Positions 11,919-14,617 of a stretch of 14,617 nucleotides of DNA are shown here, one piece after another. Both the position numbers and the translations under genes were made by a program. Below the pieces are notes generated by a model, which saw only the letters and a list, made by a program, of their open reading frames with translations, was not told where the DNA came from and ran no database searches. Source of the stretch: Candidatus Methanofilum arcanum. GTDB lineage: Archaea > Halobacteriota > Methanomicrobia > Methanomicrobiales > Methanospirillaceae. The stretch spans positions 1-14,617 of the forward strand of contig JAITWW010000117.1 of NCBI GenBank assembly GCA_031285085.1, written 5' to 3'. Every line of letters starts with the position of its first letter. Positions within the stretch are counted from its first letter, which is position 1.

Positions 11919-14111
11919 GTGAGAACGATATCGAATCAACTTACCCTCGATGGGCTTCCAACTCCAGCCCTTCCAAATGTTCGTGGAACTGATGGTCACA
12001 TTTTAGAGTGGGATCGAACCGTTATTGAAAAGCAACTTCTCAAAGAGTCATGTCTTGTAGAGGCCTTTTATGGAGATGAGGGGGCGAGCCCTGAGCTTGC
12101 CTCTGAGCTTGCACAGGAGGTAGAGTCCCGTATTATCAAACTGGGCTTGAAGTCATTGTCTGGGCCATTGATTCGTGAGATTCTGAATATTTGTCTTATT
12201 GAGCGAGGTCTTATCAATTATCGAAATGTGTGTACCCGTGTTGGAACTCCTGTTTTTGATGCCCACTTAATAGATGTTGGGTGTGGGTTTGAAGCCAAAG
12301 ATAATGCAAATCTTCAGGAAAACGCAGAAACATCTCATAAAAAGAAAGCTGATAAGATAAGTAAGGAGCAGTACCTTCTGCAACTTCCTCCTTCTCTTGC
12401 AGAACGGCATTTCGTTGGAGATTTGCATATCCATGATCTTGAGTATTTTGGTACCCGCCCGTTTTGTCAGGACTGGGATCTTCGGTACTTTTTTTATTAT
12501 GGGCTTATGCCTGATGGAAATGGAACAAAAGCCTCAGTTGCTGGACCTGCCATGCGGGCAGAGGTTGCCGTGCTTCATGCCGTAAAGGCGCTCGGTAGTG
12601 CTCAGACAAACTTTGCGGGTGGTCAGGGGTATTACAATTTTTTGACTTTTCTTGCGCCATATGTTGAAGGTATGGAGTACAAGGAGATCAATCAGCTGAT
12701 GCAGATGTTCATCTATGAGATGACACAGATGATGGTTGCAAGGGGAGGGCAGTTGGTGTTTTCATCTGTGCAACTTTCTCCTGGCGTGCCAAAGCTCTGG
12801 AAGGATAAGCCTTGTGTCTATAAAGGAAGGGTCTGGGATGGTCGCCAGTCTCCTCTTCGTACCTATGGTGAGTTTGAGAGAGAGGTTCGGCTGCTTTTTC
12901 AGGGGTTTATGGAGGTTATGCTTGAGGGAGATTACTGGGGAAAGCCATTTAATTTTCCAAAGCCTGAGATCAGTATCGAACCCGATTTTATAGAAGAGGA
13001 TGAGGTATTTCATGCAGCCCACCCAGATCTTCCAACCTATGATGATCTGTATCTTTTGACTTTTGAGCTTGCATCAAAGTTTGGAACCCCATATTATGAT
13101 AATCAACTTCCTGCGTATCGAGGAGCGGGAGAAGGGATCTCTTGTTATCAGTGTTGTGCCTATCAGTTTTCAACGATAGCAGATCAAGATTCTGATTTTG
13201 ATAAAAAGCTGTATTTTGAGGATGGTATGCATTTTTCAATGGGTTCTTGGGGGGTTGTTTCAGTGAATCTTCCACGAGCTGCATACAAGGCATGCGGGGA
13301 TCAAAATCGGTTGTTTTCAGAGCTTCGTGCATTGATGGATGTTGCAATCGAGGTTTTTAAGATTAAGCTTCGGTGGATGGATGGTATTAAGAAGAGTAAT
13401 CGCATGCCATTTGCAACACAGCGTCCCCGAGATCCTATTACCGGTGAGCGTGGTGCAGTTGCTGTTGATTTTGATGGGCTTGTCTATACTATTGGTATTG
13501 TAGGGCTGAATGAGATGGTGCAGCACATGACTGGGAAGCAGCTGCATGAGTCTGATGAGGCGTTTCGGCTTGCAGTTTTGACGATGACAGAGCTTGAGTT
13601 GTATGCAAAGAAGATCTCTTCTGAGACTGGTATGACCATAGCACTTGCAAGAACACCAGCAGAGACAACAGGTCAGCGTTTTGCCGTATCAGATCTGCTT
13701 CGAAGGGAGTTTTCCGATCAAGCCATGCGTGTGGTAAAAGGGAATGTTGATGCTGCTGTATCAAAGCTGCATGTGACACGTGATCTGCCTGTGTATTATA
13801 CCAATGGTACTCATGTGACCCCAGGTGCCAATATCAGCCTGCAACGCAGAGCAGAGCTTGAGCATATTTTCTTCCCTATTGTAGATGGTGGTAATATTTT
13901 TCATATCTGGCTTGGGGAAGGTCGTCCAGATCCCCGTGGTATGATGGAGATGGCAATGAAGCTCTGTCGCAGTACCCAGATTGGGTATTTTGCGTTTACG
14001 CGTGATCTGACCGTGTCACTCCATGAGTTTAAGCGATATACTGGATCAAAAGTTGATACTTCTTGGTCATTGTTGTCTGAGAAAGATATGCAGTTGATGA
14101 TTGAAGGTTGA
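11919..14111 (+). CDS. nrdD: Anaerobic (class III) ribonucleoside-triphosphate reductase
   Basis: Makes deoxynucleotides from ribonucleoside triphosphates with a glycyl radical made by the radical-SAM activase NrdG, which is not in this window. GTG start at 11919-11921 with GGAG 6 bases upstream. The 730 aa begin with an ATP-cone regulatory domain (about 20-110), then the 10-stranded reductase barrel: HIHDLEYFGTRPFCQDWDL (170-188), AQTNFAGGQG (228-237), the finger-loop cysteines SCYQCCAYQF (408-417; Cys409, 412, 413), FSMGSWGVVSVNLPR (439-453), TYTNGT-like YYTNGTHVTPGANIS (626-640) and HIWLGEGRPDP (662-672). The end is odd: after FTRDLTVS (693-700) the zinc-ribbon cysteines I expect are missing, and only 30 residues follow, including KRYTGSKVDTSW with a possible radical Gly709. 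A redoxin gene precedes it by 3 bases. Class is firm; activity depends on the C terminus. Confidence 0.93.
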   Translation: MRTISNQLTLDGLPTPALPNVRGTDGHILEWDRTVIEKQLLKESCLVEAFYGDEGASPELASELAQEVESRIIKLGLKSLSGPLIREILNICLIERGLINYRNVCTRVGTPVFDAHLIDVGCGFEAKDNANLQENAETSHKKKADKISKEQYLLQLPPSLAERHFVGDLHIHDLEYFGTRPFCQDWDLRYFFYYGLMPDGNGTKASVAGPAMRAEVAVLHAVKALGSAQTNFAGGQGYYNFLTFLAPYVEGMEYKEINQLMQMFIYEMTQMMVARGGQLVFSSVQLSPGVPKLWKDKPCVYKGRVWDGRQSPLRTYGEFEREVRLLFQGFMEVMLEGDYWGKPFNFPKPEISIEPDFIEEDEVFHAAHPDLPTYDDLYLLTFELASKFGTPYYDNQLPAYRGAGEGISCYQCCAYQFSTIADQDSDFDKKLYFEDGMHFSMGSWGVVSVNLPRAAYKACGDQNRLFSELRALMDVAIEVFKIKLRWMDGIKKSNRMPFATQRPRDPITGERGAVAVDFDGLVYTIGIVGLNEMVQHMTGKQLHESDEAFRLAVLTMTELELYAKKISSETGMTIALARTPAETTGQRFAVSDLLRREFSDQAMRVVKGNVDAAVSKLHVTRDLPVYYTNGTHVTPGANISLQRRAELEHIFFPIVDGGNIFHIWLGEGRPDPRGMMEMAMKLCRSTQIGYFAFTRDLTVSLHEFKRYTGSKVDTSWSLLSEKDMQLMIEG

Positions 14112-14131
14112 GTGTCTCACCAGATTTTTTT
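14107..14131 (+). terminator. Candidate transcription terminator of nrdD
   Basis: A small imperfect hairpin over the nrdD stop (TTGAG at 14108-14112 with CTCA at 14115-14118, flanked by GG/CC) leads within 6 bases into seven T residues (14125-14131). Archaeal RNA polymerase terminates at T-runs, so this is a plausible end of the redoxin-nrdD transcript. The same T-run is also the left arm of the first hairpin of the repeated element. Confidence 0.45.
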
Positions 14132-14257
14132 GAAAAAAGTCTAGTAAAACTACTTGGGGTGTGCTCGCTTTGCTTGCACACCCGTCATATGGTTGTTCAT
14201 TTGCACATTTGATCTCCCCTGTTTTGATATTTTCGTCTTTTATATTCCCTGGTTACC
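14122..14257 (+). repeat. Structured repeat element, copy 1
   Basis: First of two tandem copies at a 153-base period. It contains hairpin 1 (arms 14122-14130 and 14134-14142, 3-base loop, one G-T pair), a 14-base linker AGTAAAACTACTTG, hairpin 2 (GGGTGTGC at 14157-14164 with GCACACCC at 14176-14183, 11-base loop that can close two more pairs), and a conserved tail that includes GGTTGTTCAT, TTTGATCTCCCCTGTTT, ATTTTCGTCTTTTATAT and CCCTGGTTAC. Strand is assumed from the nrdD direction. Possibly a structured RNA or a DNA hairpin element. Confidence 0.8.
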
Positions 14258-14274
14258 TCACCGTGCCTGGCGAG

Positions 14275-14410
14275 CAATTTTTTGCGAAAAAATTGAGTAA
14301 AAGCACTTGGGGTATGCTTCCGTTGGTCGCATACCCGCCGAATGGTTGTTCATTTTCGTATTTGATCTCCCCTGTTTGGACATTTTCGTCTTTTATATCC
14401 CCTGGTTACT
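14275..14410 (+). repeat. Structured repeat element, copy 2
   Basis: Second copy, with every landmark shifted by exactly 153 bases. Hairpin 1 has arms 14275-14283 and 14287-14295 (perfect 9 bp, loop GCG); hairpin 2 has GGGTATGC (14310-14317) with GCATACCC (14329-14336) and again an 11-base loop. Differences from copy 1 within the stems are compensatory: C-G for A-T and A-T for G-C in hairpin 1, A-T for G-C in hairpin 2, and C-G for G-C in the small inner stem. The tail is about as conserved as in copy 1. Confidence 0.8.
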
Positions 14411-14501
14411 CTCAAGAGCGGATGTTTGATCCCTCTTGAGTCATCCGACGTAGGGGATGGCTTCACAGGATGTGTGTCCTCACCACGCCTGGCGAGGTGA
14501 G
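14411..14501. repeat. Run of inverted repeats after the duplicated element
   Basis: Three further dyads follow closely: CTCAAGAG (14411-14418) with CTCTTGAG (14433-14440), perfect 8 bp and 14-base loop; CATCC (14442-14446) with GGATG (14455-14459); and CTCACC (14479-14484) with GGTGAG (14496-14501), whose loop ACGCCTGGCGA can close three more pairs. The motif CTCACC-2 bases-GCCTGGCGAG also occurs at 14257-14274, joining this part to the duplicated element. Confidence 0.6.
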
Positions 14502-14617
14502 TTACATAAAAGTTAGCAGAATGTAAAAAAAACTAAAATAAGTGAACGTTTAAATTTAATAATTTATTGTTATTTTCATAAATGAAATACCGCGCGACTC
14601 CCTTTTATAATGATTTT
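14502..14617. other. AT-rich end of the window
   Basis: No gene seen. The stretch is very AT-rich, with TATA-like sequences near 14549-14562 and 14602-14611, so it may hold the promoter of a gene beyond the window edge. Confidence 0.5.

Noticed and set aside
13998..14160. Frameshift that hides the zinc ribbon of NrdD
   Set aside because: The other two frames after 13998 do not give the CxxC-x(n)-CPxCG pattern, and the frame used keeps R-x-T-G and the S-W segment expected near the end.
14122..14410. Insertion sequence or MITE
   Set aside because: No terminal inverted repeats enclosing the whole unit, no target duplication seen, and no transposase; the exact tandem period points to local duplication.
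14161..14439. Open frame of 92 codons across the two repeat copies
   Set aside because: It stays open because the period (153) is a multiple of three. Differences between the copies fall on all codon positions and mostly change the residue, the stems covary as structure, and there is no good ribosome binding site before the GTG. It looks non-coding.
14122..14501. CRISPR array
   Set aside because: Only two long copies with a 153-base period and no short identical repeats with unique spacers.

Overview
The window looks like chromosomal DNA of a methanogenic euryarchaeon, most likely of the class Methanomicrobia and perhaps the order Methanomicrobiales. The signs are archaeal RNA polymerase subunits (Rpo3/RpoD with ferredoxin-type cysteines, RpoN, RpoK), archaeal ribosomal proteins (eL18, the long archaeal uS13), tRNAs without an encoded CCA end, archaeal isoprenoid enzymes (isopentenyl phosphate kinase, type 2 IPP isomerase), an archaeal RNase J, and a strictly anaerobic class III ribonucleotide reductase. 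DNA is moderately AT-rich. The genus cannot be fixed from the sequence alone.

Layout. Positions 11073 down to 3 form one almost unbroken minus-strand gene string: tRNA-Ser(GCT), uS13, uS4, uS11, RpoD, eL18, uL13, uS9, RpoN, tRNA-Pro(CGG), RpoK, an enolase-like protein, uS2, a MEMO1-family protein, mevalonate kinase, isopentenyl phosphate kinase, IPP isomerase and RNase J. Spacers are short and several junctions overlap as ATGA. This is the conserved archaeal 'alpha operon to lipid genes' neighbourhood. It joins translation, transcription, the mevalonate route to archaeal lipids, and RNA decay. A 575-base AT-rich region (11074-11648) separates it from a divergent plus-strand pair: a glutaredoxin/NrdH-like redoxin and nrdD. 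The window ends in about 500 bases without a convincing gene, which hold a tandemly duplicated hairpin-rich element.

Most genes are ordinary. Four things stand out. (1) The protein in the usual enolase position (5796-6923) is clearly an enolase homologue by its framework motifs, but nearly every catalytic and metal-binding residue is gone, and a C-x4-C-x-C-x-C cluster lies where the catalytic His loop is followed by a helix. It looks like a pseudoenzyme with a new role. (2) NrdD seems to lack the C-terminal zinc-ribbon cysteines but keeps a glycyl-radical-like RYTG site. (3) Downstream of nrdD, two copies of a ~133-base element at an exact 153-base period keep the same two hairpins with compensatory base changes, so a structured RNA (or DNA hairpin) seems to be under selection. 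(4) The region upstream of the nrd genes holds a near-perfect 38-bp palindrome and a separate 10-bp inverted repeat next to the TATA box, a plausible control region for dNTP synthesis.

Family comparisons are from memory of conserved motifs; no search or structure computation was run.
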